Of a DNA stretch of 64,000 nucleotides, positions 22,310 through 35,711 are shown one piece after another. The stretch spans positions 50,367,262 to 50,431,261 of the forward strand of contig NC_012871.2 in NCBI RefSeq assembly GCF_000003195.3, read 5' to 3'. The DNA is from Sorghum bicolor (taxonomy: Eukaryota > Streptophyta > Magnoliopsida > Poales > Poaceae). The notes beneath the pieces were generated by a model. That model made no database searches, had not been told where the DNA came from, and worked only from the letters and a program-made list of their open reading frames with translations. A program made the position numbers and the translations under genes. The first letter of the stretch is position 1. Each line of letters opens with the position of its first letter.

Positions 22310-23554
22310 ATCTCTATACGAGATGGTCCGCGTTGTTGTTTAGGGTCTCAGTCACAACCAACCTCGAGAGCCACCTATATTGGCTCTAGAGGCAAAGTAG
22401 TGATTATAATATATAGGATTTCTCCACTAGTAGGGGATAGGTGGAGCTAACATAGCATGGAGAATTGTCAAAAAAAGTAGTGATGGAGAGGAAAGAGTGA
22501 TTACACTAGGATATCAGTTGGAGACAAGCTTTGTTCATTTTTGGTACAAAAAAAGAGAGTATTGGATAGGAAAAGGATCCATTTGGAGTTGCTCTAAGTT
22601 CCTACTATATAGAGTAGACAAACAAATAATTAACATTGTTTTCAGTCTGATCACCTTATAACTTCTTAATGAAACATGTGCTAAGCACGTTCTCAAAAAA
22701 AAAAATATTTTCAATCTGATCTGCTCTCTAGGGGACAAGTATTTTTGCAGCTGCCACCTTGAGTATCACCTCCAAAATCTAGCAGAGCTCATTGACCTTG
22801 CACTCTCAAATTCCTCAGTTTAAGATATAGCATGTTTGGCATCGGGCACCACATCCTTCAAGAGTTATTGATAACGTATTGCATGTAGTACTTCACAGCT
22901 GCCCAACAGAGAAAGAGGTACAACCCTAAGTGATTATTACCTTGTTCTTGTATTAAAATATAACAAATCTATTTGTATCCTTTTGCACTGTGTCTTAGAT
23001 AATTTTCTAAATATTGCTGCTGTATTGCAACCATCATTAGTATCATTCCCGTTTCACAATATTTCTACATTTTGTTGAAAATAATAATATTGATGAAGTC
23101 AGAGTAGGGTCATATCCACATCATTTTTTCCTATAGTGAATTTTTTAGGAAATTAGGAATAACAGAATACCATGATATAGTGGCACACTGCAACAAAACA
23201 GTTTTTGTTTACTATGGTACTTTACGCTAAGGGCACATTTGCATGCACAATGTTCTTACTATTGAATATCATTTGTTTCATAAATTCCAATAAGTGTTGA
23301 TATTAGCCTTAGCTTTGGTGCAAAAATAGAAACCATTGACATAATGGCATTCATTAATAAAAGCCAACCCTACATTTCTCTAATTAGTAGAGGTTGATAA
23401 GCAACCTAGCACAAAAGATTATTTTGCTCGCGCAGTGAATTTGTCCTTACTTAAAAACGCACACACAAGGACTGACAATTAAAAAAGAACCCTCCAAAGT
23501 GTAGTAGTGCTTTGAGCTGCTTATATTAAATGTTTTTATGCATAGTTTATTATT
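22310..23554. other. Intergenic DNA, nothing recognised
   Basis: AT-rich sequence with short frames only. I see no repeat termini or coding motifs. Confidence 0.45.
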
Positions 23555-23640
23555 ACTACCTCCGTACCAAAATAAGATATTATTACGCTCCAAGACTTTT
23601 GAAATAACTTATAATTTGAGAAGTATATTTTAGCAATGGG
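23555..23640. mobile_element. Stowaway-type MITE end fragment
   Basis: TACTACCTCCGTACCAAAAT starts a typical MITE end, followed by AACTTATAATTTGAGAAG. The matching CTCCCTC-type right end is missing. Confidence 0.4.
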
Positions 23641-24858
23641 GCCTCCAGTGCGCGAATGGCTCAATGGAGGCAGCGGCAGCTCTGGCAACCGGGAACTCAT
23701 GTAGGCCAACATGGTTAGACCCAATGAATTGTTGGTGGCAACCCTGCTCTCCACCCCTCATCTCCTCCCTCACCACATTAGTCGATGTCTGGGACTGTAA
23801 GTCAGCTATGTCCGGTCCGAGCGTGGGTGAGGAGCTGACGCCTTGTTCCGAGTGGCGGATCTAGAATAAAAGTTTAGGGGGGAGCTAACTTCAAACTGTT
23901 CAAAGATACAAAGCTATGTTTTTAGCAAAACTAAGACCTAAACCTCCTTTTTCATGCCATCATCTTCAACCTCAAGCTTCTCCTAACCTTCTCTCATGTC
24001 TACAATTTCAAGGGGGGCTAAGGAGTGGCGCCATGGGTGCGACCGAGGTAGGGGGGCTAGAGCCCACTGCCTCATGGTAGATGCGCCTCTTCTTGTTCCC
24101 ATTTCTGACTTCTCTACAGGAGCATATGCCTTGTTACCAGGATGCCGACGGTAATTGTCTTTGTGTTTCGTACTCTACAATCTGTAGGGGATTCGTGTGT
24201 TTAGTATTGATCTGGATCAAAATTCTCATTGTAAGTTCGTGTCCTTGAGATTTTTAGCATTAATTAAAGTTCATGCTTGATATTATCTATGAGCATGCTA
24301 CAATGTTTGCTAATATGCTTGTTGCCCAAGAATGAATATGTACTCTGTCCGATTCCTTATCTAACTATTATCTTTTCATCTCTATATGCTTGGAAGTGTA
24401 CCAATGCTATTCAAATGAATAATTGAGTAGCACATGAGCTTTCTAGGGAACTGGCTCAAGAATTTGATCATTATATATTATAGTGAAGTCTCATGCCTTT
24501 GATCGTCTATTGTGTTTGCTAGAGTTGTCCATTGATGCATCTGCACTTTCTGGCTTCTATTACTTCAATATCCCAAGCAATCGTATCTGTGTCAAAACAC
24601 AATAGACAAAATAGAGAATAGGTATTATCGATGTGCAAGATACCGGATATACAGACAGACGACATAGTAGTCGAGCTCGTCGGCAACATAGTAGACAAGC
24701 TCGTCAACAATATCATCTGTGTTGTAGAGCATCTCTCAAACGATTGAGCGATCGGGACAAAGTAACACTCTCCGCCACCCTCCCTGCTTTCACATCATTC
24801 ACTACCACATTCACTTGTCAAACCTCATCCAATAGCCCTGCGACATCATCAACTATGC
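23641..24858. other. Intergenic DNA with fragments of degenerate repeats
   Basis: AGTGGCGGATCTAGAA (about 23851) followed by a G run resembles one terminus of a common grass hAT-like repeat. I could not find a convincing inverted partner. No gene is supported. Confidence 0.35.
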
Positions 24859-25082
24859 CTAGAGGCAGAAACCGGGGGGGGGGGGGGTTGTGCCCCCTAA
24901 GCATAGTGCATTCATTTAAATACATATATAAATATTTAAATTTTTAGCACAACAAATATCAATTTCAGCCATTTTTATTAAAAAATATTATTATTTATGT
25001 TAGAAATAGTGTATTTTTTTTGAAAAATTGTTGAAGCATATTTGCCCCCCCCCCTAACCAAAATGGTTGGTTCCACCTCTAG
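24859..25082. mobile_element. MITE-like repeat with G- and C-tract ends
   Basis: The left end reads CTAGAGGCAGAAACC and then a run of 14 G. The right end reads a run of about 10 C, then CTAACC... and GGTTCCACCTCTAG. The outer ~15 bp are inverted repeats. The interior is AT-rich. I could not identify a target duplication. Confidence 0.45.
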
Positions 25083-27540
25083 CCAGGCCAACTTGTTGAA
25101 ACCATGCATCCATTCTCTTGTTACTATTGAGGTTCCTCATAATGGTCTGCAGCAGGTTGAGCACGACACCCTCCACCGTGGGGCCTATCGCCTCCATCAT
25201 CTCAGTTGTCAGCCGTGCAAACAACAACGCTTGATGAGCAAAGCTTAGTATATGGTAGGTTTAAACTAGGACATGGCAACAGGAACAAAGTGTTCATTCA
25301 AGTTCACATGCATGTGTGTTATTATACTATAACAAAAGTAGTATTTATATTGGAATGGTCCAGGTGGTTAGTTCAGCAACTCGATTTAATTTGTCTGCTG
25401 CTCTACTTTGCTTGGGTCTGGTCGGGTATAGCGGTGATGGTGGAGCCAGGAAGGCATCGGTTGAAGAATTTTAAAACATGAGCATTGAGTGTAATTTATT
25501 TGTTTAGATTTTTTCTTGGGTTAGACTCATATTTTTCTAAATTTATTTTAGTCTTTTACGATTTAACTATGCTTGCTATTCTTCACGGTAGTAGATGGTC
25601 GTGTATATCGATAGTGGAGCATTGTGATGACTCATGAATATTGAAATCTACTGTGTTTATTGATAACGAGACACATATGATTACGCATGAATCTGCTCAT
25701 AGTGGAGAAGGACGTGTGTTTGATCATAGAAGTGTGTATATGTACAGATACGTAAGTGTCTAAGTTTATACTAGAGTTAAAAAGGATGGCCACCAAATTG
25801 TTATTGCTAGTAAATACGTGATCAATAAAGTGTAAAGCATAATGAAACATAAGCATTTAATTAACAAAAAAAATTATTATGATAGGCACAAACAAAGATA
25901 GATATTTATTCTAATTATACCTTGTGTGATTTTATTGTCTAAAGATAATAGTAAACATTATAACAAGATTTTATTTATTATATTTTTAATATAAACACAG
26001 AATATTTACTATATATATTGCATATAAAATATTGAAATGTTAGGGGGGGCATGGCCTCCATGCCCCTATAGTGGCGGTGAGAGAGAGAGAGAGGAGGGGA
26101 TATACAGAGAGAGAGGGGGGAGAGCAATAGATCATAAGCATATTTTTCTATCATAAACATGCCTCTGCAACCCAGAAATAGATACATAAGAAGTAAACGA
26201 GGATATATTGAATAAGAAACTAAACTTAGGATTATGACAATGCAACTGAAGGTAACACAACTACTCGTATCTTTTATAATGAAAAGAGAACCATCCAGCG
26301 CTAGCAATAACCATCTATGATAGCAGCAAGATTGTTACTCCAGTGCGTGATGCATCATACATACTACAACCAAAAAAATATCTTACAACTTATTAAGATT
26401 GATTTTGGCTTTGTTCAAGATATTGAACAAAACACAATGGTCAAGACCCACAAGTATCAAGAGTTCGAGAATCACAAAAGTACATGTCGCATAATTTGCT
26501 TTGGTAAAAACTTTTTGGATATCCCAAATCACACAATAAAAGACCCCTTTATTTTGGAGTTTTTTCAGACACAAAAAATGCATTCCTGTGAGGTGGCTTT
26601 CCAATGAACTAGTGGTGTGCATTGGTGAGTTGTTCTCGATCATGCCATGGCAAACCTTATAGGTCTAAGCAATGTTATACATGATCCAATGAGTATAAAA
26701 TTTTTAGTTATGGTTTAGTCATACAATAATTAGTCCACCATAAAATTTTCAACTATAGAAAACGCAGCTATAATTATTCCATTTAATTGTTGGAAAAATA
26801 TAAATCTAAAACCACAACAAAAACTTTATACTAAAGTATATCATATTATATGTTCACGGTGTAGACCTACTCATGTGGAGTCCAACAAAATTGGATTTTC
26901 CATTTTATAATTTTTTATGATTTACTGTGATTTTTCAAAGATTTAGGTGAAATAAATAAAAAAAGAAACCGCCTTCAAAACTGCTTATAAGTTATAACAG
27001 AGCCAGAGAAGTAAGATGAATGATTTTAAACAGTTGAGGGAGATATTGTGAACTTTTTCTTTTTTACAACTGTGAGAAAAGGAAACGTTATGAGAAAGAA
27101 ATGCCGGCCCAAGTAGAGTGGATGTGGCGCGGTTGGGCCTCAACAAAACCACGCTCTTAACAACCCATAGACAGACCGTGAAAGCTGCTAAGTACTTCTT
27201 TCCAGGCCCACTGAGGCACTGACATAGGAAACAGGAGGCAGGCGTGTTCGATCTCTTTTCCTTTTCCCTTTTTTTTATTTTTCAAAAGTCAAATCGCAAA
27301 CCAATATCAATATAAATAAGCAACGGTATTAAATGGTGACGAATTGAATCATGTGTACGCACTAATCTTTGTAACTAAGGGCATGACATAAATTTGGCTG
27401 TAAGTTTTTGAAATAAATAGCTAAATAGATAGCTCATACAATAAATTATTTGTTTAGCTGTCTACAAACTATTTAATGTTATGTATGTTGTTGTGATTAA
27501 CTATGAATACTATTTTATATAATACTGTGTGCTACTTTTT
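25083..27540. other. Intergenic DNA, no gene supported
   Basis: AT-rich, with a perfect palindrome GGGGCATGGAGGCCATGCCCC at about 26047-26067 (read on minus) and GA-repeat tracts at 26077-26125. Short frames (up to 109 codons) show no domain and low-complexity composition. Confidence 0.4.
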
Positions 27541-27790
27541 CTATCTCAATTTATAAGTCATTCTATGAATCTTGGAGAGTCAAAACATCTCAAGATGGAC
27601 TAAATTTATATGATAAAAAAATAACATTTATGATATCAACTAAATGTCATTAGATTCTTCATTAATTATATTTCCGTAGTACATCTATTTGATCTCACAA
27701 ATCTTTATAATTCTTTCTATTATTTTGGTCAAACTTAAGATGATTTAACTCTATAAGATTTTTGGAATAACTAATAATTTAGAATGGGAG
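27541..27790. mobile_element. Stowaway-type MITE, relative of 4841-5100
   Basis: CTATCTCAATTTATAAGTCA at the left and AATAATTTAGAATGGGAG at the right mirror each other. The internal CTTGGAGAGTCAAAACAT and TTGGTCAAAC match the 4841-5100 copy. Confidence 0.65.
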
Positions 27791-27827
27791 TTGTACTCGT
27801 ATGTGCCCTCCCTCCAGTCCTCTACTA

Positions 27828-28039
27828 CTCCCTACGTCCAAAAAGAATGACGTTTTTGACTTCTAGACATCGTATTTGATCGTTCGTCTTATTTAAAAAT
27901 TTTCTATAAATTATAAAATAAATAAATAATTATTAAAGTATACTTAATGATAAAACAAGTCATCACAAAAATAGATGATAGTTAGATAAAATCAAGATGT
28001 CTAAGAGTAAAAACCGACACTTTTTTTGGATGGAGAGAG
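27828..28039. mobile_element. Stowaway-type MITE (212 bp)
   Basis: It begins CTCCCTACGTCCAAAAAGAA and ends TTTTTTTGGATGGAGAGAG with TA on each side (27826-27827 and 28040-28041). It is non-coding. Confidence 0.85.
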
Positions 28040-28116
28040 TACTCCTCTTCCCTCTACTAGTATTTCCTTCATAGCTCGGCGTGATGAGAAGCAATATGCG
28101 TGACGGGCCTTGTTTA

Positions 28117-28932
28117 CTTGCAATTTTTTTTGCAAAATAGATACAATAGTATTTTCGTTTGTATTTAATAAATATTGTCCAATGATGGGCTAAATAGGCT
28201 CAAAAGATTCGTCTCGCAAATTATCTCAAAAGATTTGTCTCGCAAATTGCAGACAAATTATACAATTAGTTATTTTTTATTTATATTTAATATTTCATAT
28301 GCCGTAATATTTGATGTGATGGAAATCTTCGAANNNNNNNNNNNNNNNNNNNNNNNNNNNNNNNNNNNNNNNNNNNNNNNNNNNNNNNNNNNNNNNNNNN
28401 NNNNNNNNNNNNNNNNNNNNNNNNNNNNNNNNNGCTTGCCGGGGCACAAAAGTGAGTAGCAGCACTCAAGGGGCAACGGGTAGGTCGATCTCCTCTAACG
28501 GCTTCGCTGCAGCTCTCCTACTCGGGATGCCATTACTTTCGTCTCCTCTTTGTAGCACTGCTCACGAACTTCTCCCGTGGCAGTGCCGCACGGGATCTTC
28601 CTGATCTGTTGCTACATCGACGGGATAGGTACAGCGGGTCGTCAATTTGGTGTGGAAGCATAGCCCGCCTCGTCGCGACGGCCTCTGACTGTCTTGCTAC
28701 ATTTAGTTTTGCAAAAAAATTTAAGATTCTTCATCACATCAAATCTTACGGTACATGTATGGAATATTAAATATAGATAAAAACAAAAACTAATTATACA
28801 GTTTGCATGTAAATTGCGAGATGAATCTTTTGAACTTAGTTAGTCTATAATTGGATAATATTTGTCAAATAAAAACGAAATTGCTACACTACCCTAAAAC
28901 CTAAATAAAATTTTACGAACTGAACAAGGCCT
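28117..28932. repeat. Pair of inverted MITEs around a GC-rich fragment
   Basis: 28117-28333 (from GGGCCTTGTTTACTTG) and 28697-28932 (to GAACAAGGCC) are inverted copies of one MITE, sharing AAAAGATTCGTCTCGCAA-type motifs. Between them lie a 100-N gap and a GC-rich unrelated piece (28434-28690). The left copy runs into the gap, so its inner end is unseen. Confidence 0.65.
28334..28433. other. Assembly gap (100 N)
   Basis: Exactly 100 N, a conventional size for a gap of unknown length. It falls inside the inverted MITE pair, as expected where palindromes hinder assembly. Confidence 0.99.
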
Positions 28933-29060
28933 AAATACGGCTTCTACAGCTGCCTAAAGATGTATCGGTCGTGCAGACCTTTGTTAGCTATAATGTCCCT
29001 CTGCATGGTCTGACAGGTGGCGATCCTGTCTTCTGAATTCTTTTTATATATATATATATA

Positions 29061-29325
29061 TAGTATACTCTGTAGGTAGCTACAAAATATATTATTCTGT
29101 AGCCACCTCCATTTACGATAATTTTATATACTAATTTACGATAATATGTATACATATTTACGATAGTTGGGTTAATATAACACATGAGGATATTTACCGT
29201 AATGTTATAGTAAACCACTTAGCTAGTAAGAAGTTACTATAATCTTGTAAATTAATATAATAATTATCGTAACTCAAAGTGGCTATAAAATAAGTTATTT
29301 TATAACCAGCTACAGAGTAATAGTT
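29061..29325. mobile_element. MITE-like repeat, family B, copy 2 (inverted)
   Basis: This is the complement of 5553-5785 with modest divergence. It is more complete: it keeps CTGTAGGTAGCTACAAAATA at the left end, so the termini form an inverted repeat of about 30 bp. It lies against a TA tract at 29044-29062. Confidence 0.7.
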
Positions 29326-29639
29326 CTAACGGATAGTATACTCTGTACAAAATACCATATTTTGTAGCCAGACCGACGAAACCCGCATCACCTATGACTA
29401 ACCGCACCAGCTGCTGATCGAATCGTCAATTACTTCAATGCATGCAGCCATGCAGGAACGTTCCTGTACGTTAATTAATAAGAATCCCTCATCATCACTG
29501 CCGGTAATTACGTCAATTGTTTCTAAATCTTCGCCACATCTGGAGGCTTCCATTTGTGCATGAGACGTGTCTAAAAATTGTCGTAACTTGGCTGTGCTTG
29601 TCACGTCCATAGCTGCAGACGACAGTAATTTAACAAATG

Positions 29640-30050
29640 TATATGTTTACTAAAATTGAATGGTCAAGTTACCAATTGCCGCAATCAAGTCACCATGATT
29701 TTACGTCATGATATTCAAACGAGCCTGTTGCTGTAATGGTGTATTCGGTTTACGATAATCACATTATCAGTTACCATAATGGCTCGGTTTACTACAATAT
29801 TCAGTTAACATTTATCTTTTACTAAAATACCTGTGAAGGATGATTAAAAAAATTAGCTATGAAGGAATACGACAATTAATATTATATAATACATTACAAG
29901 CGAGTTACTGCAATGACATATTTAATTTACTAAAATCTACGAAGAAATACCACGTTGCTATTTACCACGAGTTACCATAGTGGCTTATTCAATTTACTAC
30001 AATGGCATCCTCAAGTTACCGCAATGGAGCTTTTCTGTCCATGCAGTGAG
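29640..30050. repeat. Degenerate short-motif repeats
   Basis: Variants of GTTACCRYAATGG and TTTACTACAATG recur roughly every 30-60 bp. No coding frame is supported. A 24-T homopolymer follows at about 30081-30105. Confidence 0.4.
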
Positions 30051-30397
30051 GTCGAGGCAATGGCCTCATGTTCTAACACTGGTTTTTTTTTTTTTTTTTT
30101 TTTTTGATAATGTGTTATATCACTGGTTTGGAAGCCCTTTACTGACATCTCCGCTGTCGTGTGTCGTAGTAGACATGCTTGACAATCTTACTTGTGATCT
30201 TGTTTAGTAGAGAGTAGAGAGAGGTAGGGATGGCGAGACTAGTACCCTCCACAACCTCTGCTTGGCAGCAAAAAAAAAACCCTCTGCTCTGAAGGTGGAA
30301 GGTAGGATAATGCACCTGGATATCAGAAAAAAATAAAGATAAACCTTTTAGCAAGACCAAAGGCTAATATAGCATCTTCTAGAAAGAATACGAACCT

Positions 30398-30733
30398 TTA
30401 GATGACCTCCCAAATCCTCATGGTGTTGGCAGCGGCAACACTGGTGGAAGATTGGGACATCCAGCTGCAGCCTGCCGGGAGTCGGCGATGTCTACCGGTT
30501 GCTCGGCTGCCGCAGTGCCAGCGCCCGCCGCAGGAACGTGTCGCTGCCGCGCACACCTCCAGCTCCTCGTCGCTCCCCATCTCCCACTGCTCGAGTGTCC
30601 TGTCGCACGGCGCCTGCAGTGCCCAAAGGTACGTCAGCCCGGCGTCACCGGAGGCCAGCGTCCCTAGTTGACGACGACGAGTAGTAGAGGAGGTAGGCCG
30701 CGAGGGCCACAATCTACGATGCTGCGGATCCAC
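30398..30733 (-). other. GC-rich island with an unrecognised 111-codon frame
   Basis: The block is strongly GC-rich inside AT-rich DNA. The minus frame begins MDPQHRRLWPSR and includes DAGLTYLWALQAPC and EMGSDEELEVCAA. I do not recognise a family. Overlapping frames on both strands are also open because of base composition. It may be a captured gene fragment. Confidence 0.25.
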
Positions 30734-30926
30734 GTCTTTCTGGAGAGATGGAAATAAGCGTAATTTTTGGGTTAATTAAAAGACCAGTATTTATTGCTTT
30801 ATTTAATGGTGCGGTGGCTGAACGGATGAAACTTTGCGGACCATGGTACGCTGGTGAGAGGATCAGGCTCGTGAGTTCTGGACCGGCTACAGAATATGAT
30901 ATTCTATAGCTAGCTACAACATAATA

Positions 30927-30959
<33 letters not shown>

Positions 30960-30995
30960 CCATGGATAATAGCGACACCATGGAGCATGACGCGT

Positions 30996-31095
30996 NNNNN
31001 NNNNNNNNNNNNNNNNNNNNNNNNNNNNNNNNNNNNNNNNNNNNNNNNNNNNNNNNNNNNNNNNNNNNNNNNNNNNNNNNNNNNNNNNNNNNNNN
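30996..31095. other. Assembly gap (100 N)
   Basis: A 100-N run flanked on both sides by TA-repeat sequence, probably the cause of the gap. Confidence 0.99.
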
Positions 31096-31460
31096 TATAT
31101 ATATTCTGTATTTTCGGGAGTAATTACTTTCTATGTTCAAGAAAATACATTATGTATGTATACACTATTTGTGTATCGATTTGAGTATGTTATTAAGATA
31201 CTCTAGATCTTACCGTGCGAAAAATTTTTAAAGAAATTCATATTTTTTAATATATTATTAAAATGCCAATACTGTAGTATATATAATAAGTATACCCACA
31301 TACTCTATGTATGCGTGCATACTTAACATATATACTACCATAGATGGTTTAGTATGATCATATACTTCGTCTACATATACTTCATCGGGCCATATACGTC
31401 CTAAATCTAAAGATATACACGTGGGTGTAACTACTACTGCGAGTAAAAAAGAATTATCCT
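31096..31460. mobile_element. MITE-like repeat, family A, copy 2
   Basis: Same orientation and order of motifs as 5152-5525: GATTTGAGTATGTT, AGATCTTACCGTGCGAAAAA, ATAATAAGTATACCCACATA, and a terminal GTGTAACTACTACTGCGAG. Its left end lies in or beside the gap. Confidence 0.6.
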
Positions 31461-31619
31461 CTCTCTCTCTTCATATATACACATGACTTACTGTTGATTT
31501 TTTAATAGAAAATGAGGCCTCCTAAACTTGTTCAAAGGAGATTGAAATCATTCACCCTACACACTACATAGGAGGATTTCAACATTGATATAAGTGACGT
31601 CATTGGTGTATCTCAGACA

Positions 31620-32354
31620 CTACCACCTCAACCAGTTCATCAGCAGACAACACATTGTCCAGGATATGCGAACGTCAAACCCTACTTTGCTCGCATATTT
31701 GTAGTAAAACTCCTTAGCTTCATCAACACTGTTGAAACGCAACTCATCATTTGGCACTATTGCTTCAGGCAACAAGGGTTCCTATTTCACAAACAACAAC
31801 TTTACCATCACAATGAACATCTTCTGGTCATACAGTGCAAATTATCCCAACACTATCGATAAATTCTTATGTACACATGGTATATACCACAATAATTAAA
31901 ACTTATCCACTATGATTATAGCAGTTCATATCAAGAAAAATTTACCAGAAATGGCACTAACAAACATTTACGACAATTTTCACTAATAATATTTACGAGA
32001 TGATGTGATACGAAATATTTTGTACTGATTATAATTTTTACGAGAATTTACACCACCAAACATGTACGATAATTTTCACTATTAATATTTACGATAATCT
32101 ACACTAAGAAATATTTACGAAGCTAGTAATACACTCACATGCATGTACGCCTTATCCTTATCAGGAGTCACCATGGTTGCCGGCGATACTGGTTGAAGAG
32201 GAGTCACCGTTACTAATCTTGCTGGTGGAAGGCATGGAGAAGGTGAAGAGTTGCTCACTGCTGTCCCATTTGGCACCAGCGTCACCGGCGACAATGACAA
32301 CCCAACCTGCACCGACTCTGTTGACTGCTCTTTCTGGCCGCCATGGATGAACAT
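31620..32354 (-). pseudogene. FAR1-type DNA-binding domain fragment, two exons
   Basis: Exon 1 (32354-32139) encodes 72 residues rich in Ser, Pro and Thr, ending at CAT/GTGAGT. Exon 2 (31781-31620) starts after an AAATAG acceptor in the same phase. It reads PNDELRFNSVDEAKEFYYKY, then ASKVGFDVRIS, the start of the FAR1 DNA-binding domain (FxSxxEAxxFYxxYAxxxGFxVR) of FAR1/FRS proteins. It then ends in a stop after LMNWLRW. Zinc ligands and the transposase-like part are missing, so this is a truncated copy. The 356-bp intron is filled with ATTTACGATAAT-type repeats. FAR1 proteins derive from MULE transposases, so either a host FRS gene or a MULE could be the source. Confidence 0.6.
31930..32120. 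repeat. Degenerate tandem ATTTACGATAATTTTCAC repeats
   Basis: Repeated variants of ATTTACGATAATTTTCACTA occur through the intron of the FAR1-like fragment. The core ACGATAAT also occurs in both family B repeats. Confidence 0.55.
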
Positions 32355-32831
32355 GGCCGATAGAACTGATGAGCCCCCAGCCGGTGATGATTTGGTGACT
32401 CACGTCTGAATCTTGAATCTGAATGGATGTATTGGATTTAGGATACGTGTACATGCAAGCGCTCAACGCCAATAACCAAGCACTACTCCCGGAAAGTGTA
32501 AAATGCACCTACGCTAATTAGGTACCTGCATGCATATGCACTAGTGCTACATGAGCGCTACTCACGCTACTACTTCAAGCAGCCGCGCTACTACTTCAAG
32601 CAGCTGCCTTGATGAACGCTCCGGTAATTCTCTTTACCGGTGGTTAACGCTCCTAGCAGGCACGGTCATTAATTACTAGACTAGATGGAATTACGGAAAT
32701 CAACTAGCGCATGCCTAGATAGGCATCACTGCCGGTGGATGGTGCGGTCAGATTGGCCTGGCTACACAATATGGTATTCTGTAGGCTAGACACAGAGTAT
32801 ACTCTTATATATATATATGCACACGGTAGCG

Positions 32832-33062
32832 CTATTCTACACCTTAGGTGTAGAATATTATTCTACACCGCAAGTTAAAATTGAGTAGAAAAAAATACGG
32901 AGCAGTACTGGAGAGTGTTCAGTATCAACTTGCCCAACACTCAGGACCACGAAATACTGAACAATACTGAAACACGAATACTGAGTGATACTGAATTTTG
33001 CTCAGTATAACAGTTTGGTGTAGAATAGTATTCTGCACCTAGGGTGTAAAATAGTATTCTAC
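32832..33062. mobile_element. Foldback-type MITE (231 bp)
   Basis: The left end is CTATTCTACACCTTAGGTGT followed by AGAATATTATTCTACACC. The right end is its imperfect complement, GGTGTAGAATAGTATTCTGC followed by ACCTAGGGTGTAAAATAG. Each end contains its own small palindrome. The middle holds several ATACTGA repeats. Confidence 0.7.
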
Positions 33063-33129
33063 ATATATATATATATATAGTGCAAACTGAACTGATGAGC
33101 CCAATGAAACAATCACTGCTGCATGTTGG

Positions 33130-33350
33130 GGCATTAGCACCAGTCGGGAAGAGCGTGTTGCCCTGGTTCCCGAGCCGGTGCTGCCTTTCCGGGACTAAAG
33201 GCCCACCCTTTAGTCCCGATCCGGGGAACCGGGGTTAAAGCCTCACACTTTAACACCGGTCGGTAATTCCAACCGGTGTTAAAGGATCCTGCCAGGATTG
33301 CCACGTTGAAGGACCCTTTAACACCAGTTGGTATTATCAACTAGTGTTAA
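33130..33350. repeat. CACTA left subterminal repeats
   Basis: Inverted and direct variants of CCCTTTAACACCGGTTGG and CCTTTAGTCCCG. Such arrays bind the element's own TNPA-like protein in known CACTA transposons. Confidence 0.8.
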
Positions 33351-33644
33351 AGGGTTTCTTTTTTTTGTTCATTTCTTCGGTTTTGTTTATTATTTTTATA
33401 TAATAATAATAATAATAGGTTTTTCAATATATATTTTATGCTGATATAATAATATATTTATATTACACGCATATTAAGCATATATAAATGAAAATTATTG
33501 GCTTAGCTTTATAATTAAGCTTTGCCTATAATAAAATAAATAGGCCACATCAAAAATTAAATAGATATGTAAATAGCTTTATATATAGTTTTATAAGTAC
33601 AAAATTCGTAACACATATATACATAGAGTTTTTTCTCCCAATGT

Positions 33645-35706
<2,062 letters not shown>

Positions 35707-35711
35707 GTGGG
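35707..35711. other. Target site duplication GTGGG, left
   Basis: GTGGG here and at 45206-45210 flank the LTR retrotransposon exactly, proving insertion into the CACTA gene. Confidence 0.9.

Noticed and set aside
23851..26075. A 2.2 kb hAT-like element from AGTGGCGGATC to ATAGTGGCGG
   Set aside because: The two ends are in the same orientation rather than inverted, so they do not define one element.
26317..26643. 96-codon plus frame and 86-codon minus frame
   Set aside because: Overlapping frames in AT-rich DNA with no motif or splice context.
28175..28476. Open frames of up to 94 codons around 28.3 kb
   Set aside because: They consist largely of unknown residues from the 100-N gap and have no independent support.
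29398..29610. 70-codon minus frame starting MDVTSTAKLRQF with an upstream TCTGCAG acceptor
   Set aside because: It is suggestive of an exon, but no domain, partner exon or donor could be supported.
30910..31184. Open frames across 31.0 kb
   Set aside because: They run through the second N gap and flanking TA repeats.
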